DNA of 64,000 nucleotides from assembly GCA_965200645.1 (NCBI GenBank), contig CBDAUN010000001.1, positions 222,727 through 286,726 on the forward strand, written 5' to 3'. How positions within the stretch are numbered: the first letter of the stretch is position 1; each line of letters opens with the position of its first letter. The notes beneath the pieces are model-generated. The model saw only the letters and a program-made list of their open reading frames with translations. It ran no database searches and had not been told where the DNA came from. The translations under genes were made by a program, and so were the position numbers. This document shows positions 54,816 through 63,895 of the stretch, piece after piece. This DNA is from CBDAUN01 sp965200645. GTDB lineage: Bacteria; Pseudomonadota; Gammaproteobacteria; Arenicellales; JAJDZL01.

Positions 54816-55670
54816 ATGAAACGAAGAATTGGAGACTCTGAGCTTTTGGTATTCCCAATTGGCCTCGGCGCCATGCCGTTGTCAATTCGTGGTCGACCAA
54901 AGCTAAAGGAGGCAATTAAGGTCATTCATGATGCGCTTGATGCGGGAGTTGAGCTGATTGACACTGCCAATGCGTACTGCATTGATGACGCCGATGAAGG
55001 TTACAACGAACGTACGATTGCAGCCGCTTTACGTTCAGTTTCAAGCGAACCGGTGGTCGTCGCGACAAAGGGCGGATTAGTTCGTCCGGGAGGCCGTTGG
55101 GAACGCGATGGTGCACCTGGCAGTCTTCGAAGGGCGTGCGAAAAAAGCCTGCGAGACTTGGATGTAGAGACGATTGACCTATATCAATTTCATGCTCCGG
55201 ATCCTTCGGTGCCATTTGAAGATTCTGTCGGCGAGTTGGCTAAGTTGCGTGCCGATGGCAAGATTCGTCATGTCGGGTTGTCCAATGTCGATATCTCATT
55301 ACTTAAAACCGCCATGGATATTGTTCCGATAGCGTCAGTACAGAACCGTTGCCACATCTATCATCAGGCAGATTTGCGCAATGGTTTTGTGGAATTTTGT
55401 CGACTAAAGTCTGTCACCTATATTCCATACAGTCCAGTTGGAGGAGGTGGCGGTCACGTACGGTTGCGGGATGACAAAACAATGGTGCAAATTGCAAATT
55501 CACATGGGGCGACTTCATATCAAATCGCCTTAGCTTGGCTGCTCGGAAAGAGTGACAATGTGATACCGATTCCGGGAGCGAGCCGTTCAGCCAGCATCCT
55601 AAGCAGCATTAAAGCGACTGATGTTCACTTAAGCAACGCAGAGATTGTGCAGATCGATGCTATTGATTGA
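54816..55670 (+). CDS. Aldo/keto reductase
   Basis: An NADPH-dependent TIM-barrel oxidoreductase of 284 residues (ATG 54816, with GGAG 8 nt upstream). Typical elements: LVFPIGLGAMPLSIRG at the start, the catalytic Asp/Tyr in ELIDTANAYC, the catalytic Lys in VVVATKGGLVRP, YQFHAPDPSVPFEDS with a histidine, and the cofactor segment PIPGASRSASILSSIKA. It appears unlinked to its neighbours. Substrate is unknown. Confidence 0.9.
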   Translation: MKRRIGDSELLVFPIGLGAMPLSIRGRPKLKEAIKVIHDALDAGVELIDTANAYCIDDADEGYNERTIAAALRSVSSEPVVVATKGGLVRPGGRWERDGAPGSLRRACEKSLRDLDVETIDLYQFHAPDPSVPFEDSVGELAKLRADGKIRHVGLSNVDISLLKTAMDIVPIASVQNRCHIYHQADLRNGFVEFCRLKSVTYIPYSPVGGGGGHVRLRDDKTMVQIANSHGATSYQIALAWLLGKSDNVIPIPGASRSASILSSIKATDVHLSNAEIVQIDAID

Positions 55671-55714
55671 AATGCTGCTAGTGTGCAGGGGCGAGTGCTC
55701 TATTGAAAGATTTT

Positions 55715-56164
55715 TTATGGCGGCCAAGGTTCGACGGGCTTGCCGCCTCGAATCCAAAAATCAATACCTTTGGTGACGTTGTAAACTGTGTCGTAACCAA
55801 ATTGCTGTTTCAAAAAACTACTCACCGCCATCGAACGGTTGCCGACCGCACAAATCAAAATGACCTTATCTGCAGGTTGAGCAACATCTACAAACGATGA
55901 CATCCATGTTCTGACGTCATAGCTTCCGTCTGATTTAAAGAAGGTAAGCAGTTCGCTGCCTGAAATGATTCCAGTCGCCTTCCATTCTTCCGGTGTGCGA
56001 AGGTCCACGACGGGAACGTTTTCATCGATGAGCTGTTGAAGTTGCTCGTTTGTGGAAATCTGAAGAACCTCGGCGGTGGCCATGCTACTGACTATACAAA
56101 GGACTACTGCGGACAATCCTGTTACAAAGTTGCGTGCTCTATGGTTTATTTGCGCAATACGCAT
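55715..56164 (-). CDS. Exported rhodanese-like sulfurtransferase domain protein
   Basis: A 149-residue single-domain rhodanese with an N-terminal export signal (MRIAQINHRARNFVTGLSAVVLCIVSSMATAE). The active-site loop is VILICAVGNRSMAVSSFLK, with the catalytic cysteine in CAVGNRS. The domain start VPVVDLRTPEEWKATG is characteristic. It is predicted to act in the periplasm. The start overlaps the 3' end of the FAD-linked oxidase gene by 19 nt, so the pair is probably co-transcribed, with the oxidase first. Confidence 0.88.
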   Translation of the reverse strand: MRIAQINHRARNFVTGLSAVVLCIVSSMATAEVLQISTNEQLQQLIDENVPVVDLRTPEEWKATGIISGSELLTFFKSDGSYDVRTWMSSFVDVAQPADKVILICAVGNRSMAVSSFLKQQFGYDTVYNVTKGIDFWIRGGKPVEPWPP

Positions 56165-57495
56165 TTGTCGTAAAGATTCAACAACTTTCCTTGTGGGTCG
56201 TATTTTTGTTTGAGTGCGAGATACTGTTCCTGATTGTAAGCTTTCCAGAATTCCTCCTCTGCAAAATATGTATCTGAATAGAGTGACTTAATCCCGCCAA
56301 GCTGAGCGGTCATGCGTTCAATTTTTTTGTTCAAATACCCTGGTGCCCGCTTTTCTCGTGTCTTGGTTGAATCCCAAAATCCAAAATTCACGTAGTTAGT
56401 GTCGTTTCGTAACGGGAACAACGGATAATTTGTTGATTTGTCGCTGGTACCAATGGGACAAATCCATATCGGAAGCACGCCAATTTCACGCATTAGAAAA
56501 CCCAGAAATTCTGGAGCATGCCCAATCGGAATATCAATATCCTGAATAACCGACTCGCAGTGATAACCTGCCAATTGATTCAGGCGTCGAGTGACTCCCC
56601 ACTTGGAGTTCCAGCGCATGACCTTGGTATAAGTTGTAGAGTTCAATCGCTTGCGCCCTACAAGTCGACGTAGAATTGGATTTTGAACGTAAAGATTCTT
56701 TGAACACCAAAACCAATCAGTATCCCAACGCCATAGGTAGTCATGCGTCGTTAAGTAATCGACCGCACCATCTTGGATAGAACGGAAATACATCTTCATA
56801 TAGGTATAGTCGCTGACGAAGGGTGCTTCATCTACAAAATTTCCAGTTGTGACAAAGCATGAATTGGAAGAGAATATCGAACCGTCCAAAAAATCGACTT
56901 CACTCGAAATCATTTCATCGATCGTTGCGAAGAACTGTTCCGGGTCGCTAAAGTGCTGATGCTTAATTTGCACGAAAGGTTTGGTTGGTAAAGCCTTTAC
57001 TTTGAGGCTTAAAACGTATCCCAAAGTTCCGTACGAATTTGGTAGTCCGTAATATAAGTCGGAGTGTTCGTTGTCAGCGTTGCAGGTGATGATTGAGCCA
57101 TCAGGCAACAAGACATCCATCTCAACAACGGATTCATGCGTGAGTCCGTGGCGAAAAGAGGTCGATTCAATACCAACTCCGGCGAGGGCACCGCCGATGG
57201 TGATTGACTTTAGTTGAGGAACAACCGCTGGGATAAAACCATGCGGCAGTGATGCGTCGACCAAGTCGCCATAGGTGATCATACCCTCTGAAGTTAAAGT
57301 TAGATTTTTTGAGTCAACTTCCAAAAGATGATTGAAATCGCTAACGGAAAGTGCCTTGGCATCGGATTCGATTCGATCACGAAATAAGTTCGATGTTTTC
57401 TTTTCCAAACGAACGCTGTTTGCGATACGCATTTGTTTGCGCAAACGCTCCTTACGGTGAGGATAGGAGTCAGCAAATTCTGTCAAAGTGGCCAT
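56146..57495 (-). CDS. FAD-linked oxidase / DIMINUTO-like flavoprotein
   Basis: A 449-residue flavoprotein of the PCMH-type FAD-linked oxidase family. The FAD-binding domain has SLPHGFIPAVVPQLKSITIGGALAGVGIESTSFRHG, followed by VVEMDVLLPDGSIITCN. The C-terminal half with FPLRNDTNYVNFGFWDSTKT resembles delta(24)-sterol reductase-like (DIMINUTO) proteins. Start is ATG 57495 (a TTG one codon earlier is less likely). It overlaps the rhodanese gene by 19 nt. Substrate unknown. Confidence 0.85.
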   Translation of the reverse strand: MATLTEFADSYPHRKERLRKQMRIANSVRLEKKTSNLFRDRIESDAKALSVSDFNHLLEVDSKNLTLTSEGMITYGDLVDASLPHGFIPAVVPQLKSITIGGALAGVGIESTSFRHGLTHESVVEMDVLLPDGSIITCNADNEHSDLYYGLPNSYGTLGYVLSLKVKALPTKPFVQIKHQHFSDPEQFFATIDEMISSEVDFLDGSIFSSNSCFVTTGNFVDEAPFVSDYTYMKMYFRSIQDGAVDYLTTHDYLWRWDTDWFWCSKNLYVQNPILRRLVGRKRLNSTTYTKVMRWNSKWGVTRRLNQLAGYHCESVIQDIDIPIGHAPEFLGFLMREIGVLPIWICPIGTSDKSTNYPLFPLRNDTNYVNFGFWDSTKTREKRAPGYLNKKIERMTAQLGGIKSLYSDTYFAEEEFWKAYNQEQYLALKQKYDPQGKLLNLYDKCVLRK

Positions 57496-57535
57496 CAATA
57501 CGGGAAATTTAATTCAATGATGTTTCAGATAAATT

Positions 57536-58108
57536 TTAGTTGTTCATTCTCAATGTTACTTCGACTAGTTGGTTCACGACTGCTGTGACACTCTTTTGAG
57601 CAGACTCGTTAACTAGTTCGTTGTTATTGAATGCGGACCCGGCATTAACCAGTCCAAACTGGCGGGGAATCACAAACACTCCTAGATTGCCCAGAATTGA
57701 ACGGACGCTTGCAAGTGACCGCAATCCGCCCATTCCACCTGGCGATGCAGCCAACAGACCAGTCGTTTTGCCGTTGAAGGCTGCAAGCCGTGCTTCGCCT
57801 TCGATGGGGCGACTTACCCAGTCGATCGTATTTTTTAAAACTGCGGTGATTGCACTGTTGTATTCGGGGCAGCCGATCAAAAAGCCGTGGTGGGTTTTCA
57901 TCATTTCAAATACTTTCAGGCCATTTTCGGGAATTCCACTATCGGCCTCAAGATCGCCATCGTAGAGTGGCATTGGATAGTCCCGAAGATCAATTTCAGT
58001 AACTTGCGCCCCTGCCTGTTCTGTCAATCGAGCCGCTACTGAGATGAGTTGCTTATTGAAAGAGGCTGCCCTGGTACTACCGGCAAAGGCAAGGATCTTT
58101 GGCTGCAT
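57536..58108 (-). CDS. NADPH-dependent FMN reductase-type flavoprotein
   Basis: A 190-residue flavodoxin-fold protein. ATG 58108 (MQPKILAFAGSTRAASFNKQL) is chosen, as the longer frame adds 32 unrelated residues. The FMN phosphate loop is AGSTRAASFNK, the later GCPEYNSAITAVLKNTIDWVSR and TGLLAASPGGMGGLRSL match NADPH-dependent FMN reductases (ArsH/ChrR-like). Function may be quinone or azo-compound reduction; not determined. It sits 41 bp from the FAD-linked oxidase gene. Confidence 0.9.
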   Translation of the reverse strand: MQPKILAFAGSTRAASFNKQLISVAARLTEQAGAQVTEIDLRDYPMPLYDGDLEADSGIPENGLKVFEMMKTHHGFLIGCPEYNSAITAVLKNTIDWVSRPIEGEARLAAFNGKTTGLLAASPGGMGGLRSLASVRSILGNLGVFVIPRQFGLVNAGSAFNNNELVNESAQKSVTAVVNQLVEVTLRMNN

Positions 58109-58246
58109 TGAAAATGACCTAATGAAAAGGTGTTTGATCGAAGTCTCAAAACCGCCAAAAATTATAAATCGAAAATGTGTAGGCGGCCGACATCCGCTGT
58201 ACAACCACCCACAACAAGGAGGAAATCAAAAAAGTTTTATTTCCAA

Positions 58247-59539
58247 TTACATATGGTAGCCTCGCTCCTCGTGAATCGAGATGTCCAACCCTTCCACTTC
58301 AGATTCTTCATTCACGCGAATGCCGCCAGTAATTAACCCCACCACCTTGAATATGACGAATGTAACTATGGCAACATAAATAATGGTTACGACTACGCCA
58401 AAGAACTGAATGCCAACCTGTTTGGCGATAGATACTTCCAAGCCTTGGCCACTAAATACGCCGAGTTCGGAAGATGCAAAAATTCCCGTGAGAATGGTAC
58501 CTACGGTACCAGCAACACCGTGTACAGGAAATACATCCAGCGAATCATCAATTTTTAGTTTGTGCTTAATGACAATGATGCTCACATACGAAACAGGTCC
58601 TGCGATAAGTCCAATGACCAGCGCACCAGCTGGGCCAACAAATCCGGACGCAGGGGTAATGGCGACCAGGCCGGCAACCATACCGGTAGCGGCACCAAGC
58701 GCAGATGCGATTCCGCGATTCAAATATTCAGCAAATACAAAACCCATGGCAGCTGCAGCTGCACAGATATGCGTGACCAATACGGCCATCGCCGCGTCGT
58801 GATTCGCTGCGACCGCACTGCCTCCATTGAATCCGAACCAACCCACCCAGAGTAGTCCGGCACCAATCATGACCAGGGTCATGTTGTGTGGGGTCAATGC
58901 AGCACTGGGATATCCCTTGCGCTTACCGAGCATCATTGCACCAACTAAGGCTGAAACTCCAGAAGTGATGTGCACGACATTTCCGCCAGCAAAATCCAGC
59001 ACCCCGATTGCGCCGAGCCAGCCGCCACCCCAGACCCAGTGGGCAATGGGTGTATAGATGAAAAGAATCCACAAGACCGTGAACCAGACCAAGCTGGAAA
59101 ACTTAAAGCGCTCAGCAAGCCCGCCCACAATGAGAGCTACTGCAATGATCGCAAACGTAACTTGGAACGTTGCAAAAGCAGATTCCGGAACATCTCCGGC
59201 CATGGATTCTTCCAGAACGTTTGCAAAAAGAACCTTCCCTAATCCTCCAATAAATCCAAGACCAAGGTCATCAAATGCCAGTGAGTAACCCACAATCACC
59301 CAAGTGACTGTCACCACACAAGTAATAGTGAAACATTGCATTAAGACCGACAACACGTTTTTGCTTCGGACCAGACCTCCATAGAACAACGACAACCCGG
59401 GTATGGTCATCATTAGTACAAGTGCTGTTGCGGTCAAAAGCCAAGAAGTGTTACCTGGATTGAGTTCCTGCGCATATGTTGCCGGTGAGGTCAAAAGCAA
59501 TAATAGAGTGGTTGGAATCAGATATTTTAGAGTCTTCAT
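58247..59539 (-). CDS. amt: Ammonium transporter Amt
   Basis: A 430-residue ammonium channel with a leader (MKTLKYLIPTTLLLLLTSPATYA) and about 11 helices. Typical segments: GLSLFYGGLVRSKNVLSVL, IAHWVWGGGWLG, GNVVHITSGVSALVGAMMLGKRKGY with the first pore histidine, and PVHGVAGTVGTILTGIFAS with the twin-His partner. It follows glnK by 27 bp and probably shares its sigma-54 promoter, the normal nitrogen-stress pair. PII binding blocks it in ammonium excess. Confidence 0.96.
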   Translation of the reverse strand: MKTLKYLIPTTLLLLLTSPATYAQELNPGNTSWLLTATALVLMMTIPGLSLFYGGLVRSKNVLSVLMQCFTITCVVTVTWVIVGYSLAFDDLGLGFIGGLGKVLFANVLEESMAGDVPESAFATFQVTFAIIAVALIVGGLAERFKFSSLVWFTVLWILFIYTPIAHWVWGGGWLGAIGVLDFAGGNVVHITSGVSALVGAMMLGKRKGYPSAALTPHNMTLVMIGAGLLWVGWFGFNGGSAVAANHDAAMAVLVTHICAAAAAMGFVFAEYLNRGIASALGAATGMVAGLVAITPASGFVGPAGALVIGLIAGPVSYVSIIVIKHKLKIDDSLDVFPVHGVAGTVGTILTGIFASSELGVFSGQGLEVSIAKQVGIQFFGVVVTIIYVAIVTFVIFKVVGLITGGIRVNEESEVEGLDISIHEERGYHM

Positions 59540-59566
59540 AAATAAGGCCTTTTACAGGTAGTTTGG

Positions 59567-59905
59567 TTAAATTCCGCTTTCGCCCGTTTCTCCAGTTCGA
59601 ATGCGAACGACACGGTTCAGTTCGGCAACAAAAATTTTTCCATCACCAATTTGTCCAGTTAATGCGGATTGCCGAATCGTATCAATCACATCATCGACAC
59701 GGTCTTCAGCAACCGCAACTTCGACTTTTATTTTGGGGACAAAGTCAACAACATATTCAGCGCCACGGTAAAGTTCCGTGTGACCTTTTTGACGACCAAA
59801 TCCCTTCACTTCGGTAACGGTCATTCCTTGAATGCCTATTTCTGAAAGCGATTCGCGCACATCGTCAAGTTTGAACGGTTTGATGATGGCGGTTACTAGC
59901 TTCAT
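59567..59905 (-). CDS. glnK: PII nitrogen regulatory protein GlnK
   Basis: A trimeric PII signal protein of 112 residues from ATG 59905, which has GGAGGG at 59913-59918 on the minus strand. The T-loop is intact with the uridylylation tyrosine in RGAEYVVDFVPK, and the C-terminal NRVVRIRTGETGESGI is complete. It senses 2-oxoglutarate and ATP/ADP and controls AmtB. The upstream region carries a sigma-54 box and an NtrC-type dyad, so expression should rise on nitrogen limitation. Confidence 0.95.
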   Translation of the reverse strand: MKLVTAIIKPFKLDDVRESLSEIGIQGMTVTEVKGFGRQKGHTELYRGAEYVVDFVPKIKVEVAVAEDRVDDVIDTIRQSALTGQIGDGKIFVAELNRVVRIRTGETGESGI

Positions 59906-59947
59906 AATTAATCCCTCCGTATTGAATTTTTCTACAAAATAATAATC

Positions 59948-59963
59948 AGCAAGAATCATGCCA
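59948..59963 (-). promoter_or_regulatory. Sigma-54 promoter of glnK-amt
   Basis: On the minus strand the sequence TGGCATGATTCTTGCT matches the sigma-54 consensus TGGCAC-N5-TTGCW, with GG and GC separated by exactly 10 bp. The implied start of transcription is near 59937, about 30 nt before the glnK ATG. Confidence 0.8.
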
Positions 59964-60011
59964 AATATTCCACCAATTTTTTATCCAAATTATTGGTTTT
60001 TGGCACCAGTT

Positions 60012-60028
60012 TGCACCAATTTGGTGCA
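60012..60028 (-). promoter_or_regulatory. NtrC-binding site upstream of glnK
   Basis: The 17-bp dyad TGCACCAATTTGGTGCA (arms TGCACCAA and TTGGTGCA around a single T) matches the NtrC enhancer consensus TGCACC-N5-GGTGCA. It lies about 65 bp upstream of the sigma-54 box, a suitable distance for activation by looping. Half-site-like copies GGCACC sit next to it. Confidence 0.8.
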
Positions 60029-60176
60029 TACTTTGCATTGCTGTGTTCAAAATTATCCAAAATAGCGTTTGGATTTAAGAATATTTACTGAAAACTAGTG
60101 TGGAAGGTGATTGACACGTCACTAGCAAAGACGGCGTTGTCTCAATTAATCTGCACTACACGTTAGGGGGCAAAGT

Positions 60177-61139
60177 ATGCGCAAGACGGCATTTCTGTAC
60201 GATGAGCGGTTTATGGAACACGAAACCGGCGATCGGTTTCCTGAAAATAATGCTCGATTGACCGCGACGCTGAGTCACTTGAAACAACAGCCGTGGTTTG
60301 GTGACATGCTACATCTTAAGGCGAATTCAGTTGACCGTGAGTGGCTGGAAAAAATTCACCATTCAGAATTTATTGATGCCACCCAACAGCTGTGTGAGGC
60401 AGGGGCCAGGAATCTCAACGATCCCGACGTGAGAGTATGCTCCAAGTCCTATGAAGTAGCGACGTTGGCGACAGGGGGAGTGCTGAAACTGGTCACTTCC
60501 GTCATGGAAGGAGAAGTGGATAACGGATTTGCCTTGGTGCGACCCCCGGGTCATCATGCAGAGGCGGATCGGGCCATGGGGTTTTGCCTATTTAATAACG
60601 TCGCTGTTGCTGCAAAATACGTGCAGACACACTATGGTTTAGAGAAGGTTCTAATTTTGGATTGGGATGTCCATCATGGAAATGGAACACAGCATTCCTT
60701 TGAAGAAGATCCATCAGTATTCTTTGTCAGTTTGCATCAATATCCGTTGTATCCCGGAACGGGTGCACACAGTGAATCCGGCATCGGTCGAGGAAGGAAT
60801 GCAACTTTAAACTGTCCTATGCCAGCAGGGTGCGGTGATGACTTATATCGAGAAGCGTTTGTTGAGAAGATTTTCCCGGCAATCCATAAATTCAAACCCG
60901 ATGTAATTCTAATTTCGGCGGGGTTTGACGCACATAAGGCGGACCCGCTAGCTCAAATCAATCTGAGTTCAGAATTTTACGGATGGATGAGTCATCAAAT
61001 GCTGGAATTTGCTGATCAGTATTCACAAGGCCGACTGATTTCTATGCTTGAGGGTGGGTACGATCTTAACGCGCTCCCCATTTGCATTTCAAAACACTTG
61101 ATTGAATTGATGGGGGCTTCGCTAATGGTTGGTGAGTAA
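60177..61139 (+). CDS. Histone deacetylase-family (acetylpolyamine amidohydrolase-like) protein
   Basis: A 320-residue arginase-fold zinc deacetylase. Active-site residues: RPPGHHAEAD with H126 and H127, zinc ligands DWDVHHGNGTQ (D164, H166), and GFDAHKADPL with the later Asp. Bacterial members include acetylpolyamine and acetoin-related deacetylases; the substrate is not readable here. It starts at ATG 60177 after a GGGGG Shine-Dalgarno-like run and is divergent from glnK. Confidence 0.92.
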   Translation: MRKTAFLYDERFMEHETGDRFPENNARLTATLSHLKQQPWFGDMLHLKANSVDREWLEKIHHSEFIDATQQLCEAGARNLNDPDVRVCSKSYEVATLATGGVLKLVTSVMEGEVDNGFALVRPPGHHAEADRAMGFCLFNNVAVAAKYVQTHYGLEKVLILDWDVHHGNGTQHSFEEDPSVFFVSLHQYPLYPGTGAHSESGIGRGRNATLNCPMPAGCGDDLYREAFVEKIFPAIHKFKPDVILISAGFDAHKADPLAQINLSSEFYGWMSHQMLEFADQYSQGRLISMLEGGYDLNALPICISKHLIELMGASLMVGE

Positions 61140-61175
61140 AGTAGCCAAACAAGGGACTAGATGGGGCTGAATAGA

Positions 61176-61955
61176 TTAAAACCGATTCAAAAATTCCATT
61201 AGGATTTTGTTGAATCGATCGGCCTGTTCTACATTACAAAGGTGTGCCCCACCTTCTACGATGTCCATGTCAGAACCTGCTATTCGATCCTGTATGGCAA
61301 TTGAATCTGAAACAGGTGTTGCTTGATCTAGTTCACCAACGATCAGTTTAGTCGGCGTTTGGATTTTGACCAAATCGTCCATGTAGTCCAAGTTTAATAT
61401 GGCATGGCAGTTGCCAATATAACCCTTAAGTGAAGAAGCCAAAAATTGCCTACGATTAGTCAGATAACCGGGTGCTTGCGATTCACGGAAGGATTCGGTA
61501 AACCAGCGCATCACCGCACCTTCGACCAGGCTTTCCATACTTCGTGCAGCAATTCGATCTCGCCATAGGTGCTTGGTTTCCTCTCGAACTCGAGCCATAT
61601 TATCACATAGAGTCAAGCTCAACAGTCTATCGGGGTAATGGATGGCTAGACCCATGCCAATCATGCCACCCAAGGAAAGCCCTACCCAGTGCACTTGCCT
61701 GAGTTGGAGTGCATCCAAAAATGCGACAGCATCGGCAACCAGCATTGCCATCGAATACGGTTCGTGCGGTGCACAGCTCAATCCCAAGCCACGGGTGTCA
61801 TAGCGAATCACCTTAAATTTCTCGTTGAGAACATCTATTTGAGGATCCCACATGACAAGACTGGACCCGATCACATGGCTCAGCACCACCACATTACCGT
61901 GATGATTTCCGGAGGATTCGTAATTGATTTGAATATTGTTCGCTGCTATTTTCAT
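61176..61955 (-). CDS. Alpha/beta hydrolase (PcaD-like)
   Basis: A 259-residue alpha/beta-hydrolase. The nucleophile elbow is GLSLGGMIG (S94), the acid is in LIVGELDQATPV, and the histidine in EGGAHLCNVEQ. The opening YESSGNHHGNVVVLSHVIGSS and YDTRGLGLS oxyanion regions match 3-oxoadipate enol-lactonase-like members. No other aromatic-degradation gene is close, so its substrate is unproven. It is 3 bp downstream of folA on the same strand, thus likely co-transcribed. Confidence 0.87.
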   Translation of the reverse strand: MKIAANNIQINYESSGNHHGNVVVLSHVIGSSLVMWDPQIDVLNEKFKVIRYDTRGLGLSCAPHEPYSMAMLVADAVAFLDALQLRQVHWVGLSLGGMIGMGLAIHYPDRLLSLTLCDNMARVREETKHLWRDRIAARSMESLVEGAVMRWFTESFRESQAPGYLTNRRQFLASSLKGYIGNCHAILNLDYMDDLVKIQTPTKLIVGELDQATPVSDSIAIQDRIAGSDMDIVEGGAHLCNVEQADRFNKILMEFLNRF

Positions 61956-61958
61956 CGA

Positions 61959-62444
61959 CTATTGATCACTGATGCGAGTAAATTGTTGATGAAATAATCT
62001 TGGGTCGCTTGCAAAAGGGACCTTTGGTCCACTGTTCCAAACGCTCCAGTCGATACTTGGAAAAAGTACTGACCGAGGATTGGACACAGTATCAGGAACG
62101 TGTGTTAGATCGATCGTGTCACAGTATTGAATGGATTCCTGATAAATTTGTGCCCCACCGATAAACCAAATTTGGCCATCATCAATTGCTTGTAACGCTT
62201 TATTGATAGACGGATAACTTTCAGCACTCATGTCTGAGTTACTTGTAATCACTATATTTCTTCGTTGTGGTAATGGCCTAAAGGGTAGTGACTCCCAGGT
62301 TTTGCGCCCCATGATGACTGTTGAATTTAAAGTTGTTCTTTTGAACCGCTTCAGGTCTTCGCTATAGTGCCACGGAACAGTGCCATCTAGTCCAATCACG
62401 CCCTGTTTAGTCATGGCCACAATGATGCCTGCTTTCCGGGTCAT
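61959..62444 (-). CDS. folA: Dihydrofolate reductase
   Basis: A 161-residue NADPH-dependent enzyme regenerating tetrahydrofolate for thymidylate synthesis. The start is GIIVAMTKQGVIGLDGTVPWHYSEDLKRFK, with the acidic active residue, then VIMGRKTWESLP and WFIGGAQIYQE. It lies 21 bp after thyA on the same strand, the usual partner. Nothing is missing. Confidence 0.94.
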   Translation of the reverse strand: MTRKAGIIVAMTKQGVIGLDGTVPWHYSEDLKRFKRTTLNSTVIMGRKTWESLPFRPLPQRRNIVITSNSDMSAESYPSINKALQAIDDGQIWFIGGAQIYQESIQYCDTIDLTHVPDTVSNPRSVLFPSIDWSVWNSGPKVPFASDPRLFHQQFTRISDQ

Positions 62445-62465
62445 TTAGAAATTACGTTCGCACAA

Positions 62466-63344
62466 TTAGACTGCAACTCGAAAGTTGATGGCTGGATGAG
62501 ACTTGTAACCTGCTAACTTAAAGACGTCAAGAATGTCTTCGGTATCGGCTTCGAGTAGTTTTGTAACGTCATCAAGAGACTTTATGGATGGGTCAATGGT
62601 TAACTTTGGTAAGTCCTTTGGTTCCCTGGAAAGTTGAACCTTAAGACCGGGAACATGATCGAATTCTGATTTTGAACCGTCTGATTTAGCCGTGTAGACA
62701 TGAGTATCGATCAGTGTGTGTGCAAATATCCCTGGCTTAATGTCAGTCAAATGACCGATAAGTTCAAGCAAAAATGAATACCCTGCGATGTTGTAAGGCA
62801 CGCCCAGTGCTACGTCAGCACTTCTTTGAGTCAGGTGTAGGCATAGAATTGGCTCATTGCCATCTGTCATTTGTACATTCAACACCCAAAAAGCATGACA
62901 GGGTGGCAACGCACTGGTCTGAGCATTACCGGGTGCCCAGGCGGAAACAACATGACGACGACTCATTGGGTTGGATTTCAGTTGTTCCACTACCCACGCG
63001 ATTTGATCATTGTCGGCCATGCCAGCACCGTTCGGTACGGGGAAATGTCGCCAAAAATTACCATATGCACTGGGCACGCGCCTTTCGTCGTTTGCCCAAG
63101 GGTGCCAAAATTTGCAACCATGTTTATCGAGCAAGCCTATGTGGGTTTGCCCAGACAAGAACCAAAGATTCTCAATGACGATGTTTTTCCACGAAATATT
63201 CTTAGTCGTTAACAGAGGAAAACCATGACGTAAGTCAATTTCGTAGTTGTAGTTGAAGGTGGAGAGAGTGTCGATGCCTGTACGATTTTCCTTGCGTGTT
63301 CCATGCTCAAAAACATGTCGCACGATGTCTAGGTATTGTTTCAC
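62466..63344 (-). CDS. thyA: Thymidylate synthase ThyA
   Basis: Methylates dUMP to dTMP using methylenetetrahydrofolate, 292 residues. Motifs: KNRTGIDTLSTF-type start (RKENRTGIDT), PLLTTKNISWKNIV, catalytic C149 in LPPCHAF, the SRR arginines (129-130), then LTQRSADVALGVPYNIAGYS with the dUMP-binding Asn. In the usual QRSCD motif the cysteine is alanine here (RSAD). It is followed by folA in a coupled pair. The longer size than E. coli (264 residues) is normal in many bacteria. Confidence 0.95.
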   Translation of the reverse strand: MKQYLDIVRHVFEHGTRKENRTGIDTLSTFNYNYEIDLRHGFPLLTTKNISWKNIVIENLWFLSGQTHIGLLDKHGCKFWHPWANDERRVPSAYGNFWRHFPVPNGAGMADNDQIAWVVEQLKSNPMSRRHVVSAWAPGNAQTSALPPCHAFWVLNVQMTDGNEPILCLHLTQRSADVALGVPYNIAGYSFLLELIGHLTDIKPGIFAHTLIDTHVYTAKSDGSKSEFDHVPGLKVQLSREPKDLPKLTIDPSIKSLDDVTKLLEADTEDILDVFKLAGYKSHPAINFRVAV

Positions 63345-63547
63345 AGCGGATTGAGCTTAGGAGGCAATGACAAAATCGACACTAATTTCAATCAAATGAT
63401 TTGAAAGCCAACTCGCAAAATATATTGCCAAACCAGGATAAAAAAGTGGAAAATGCTAGAAATTGCAGTTTACAACAATTTACCCAGAAAGAAATAGTGC
63501 AATAGTTTCATTAAGGAAAACGAAAGCAGAATAATAATGAGATAGTG

Positions 63548-63895
63548 ATGAAAATGATGTTACCAATTGATTCACCAAATAGGCGCGTAATCAACATCGA
63601 CGAAGGTGAGTATTTGCCTTTATATGATGACGAAGGTCGAGTGGATGGTGAAGTCCTCCAGTTAAATCCGAATAAAGAGTTAGGCTACGGTTTTCATATT
63701 TACAGGATGCCGCCTGGTCACACGACAACGCCGCATGTACACAAAGGAGATGAGGAATTTCTCATTTTAGAAGGAGAAATTATTGATCATGACGGCTTTC
63801 GCTATGGCAAAGGTGACCTTGTCTGGCTCGAAGCGAACACGGAACACAACTCGTATACCCCGAACGGAGCCTTGCTTGCGGTGTACTACCGCTAG
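63548..63895 (+). CDS. Cupin-domain protein
   Basis: A 115-residue single beta-barrel. Cupin metal-site residues appear in GHTTTPHVHKGDEEFLILEGE, with His and Glu ligands, and a later histidine in EANTEHNSY. The start is ATG 63548 (GTG one codon earlier or ATG 63554/63557 also possible). Substrate and role are unknown. It is near the right edge of the window. Confidence 0.82.
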   Translation: MKMMLPIDSPNRRVINIDEGEYLPLYDDEGRVDGEVLQLNPNKELGYGFHIYRMPPGHTTTPHVHKGDEEFLILEGEIIDHDGFRYGKGDLVWLEANTEHNSYTPNGALLAVYYR

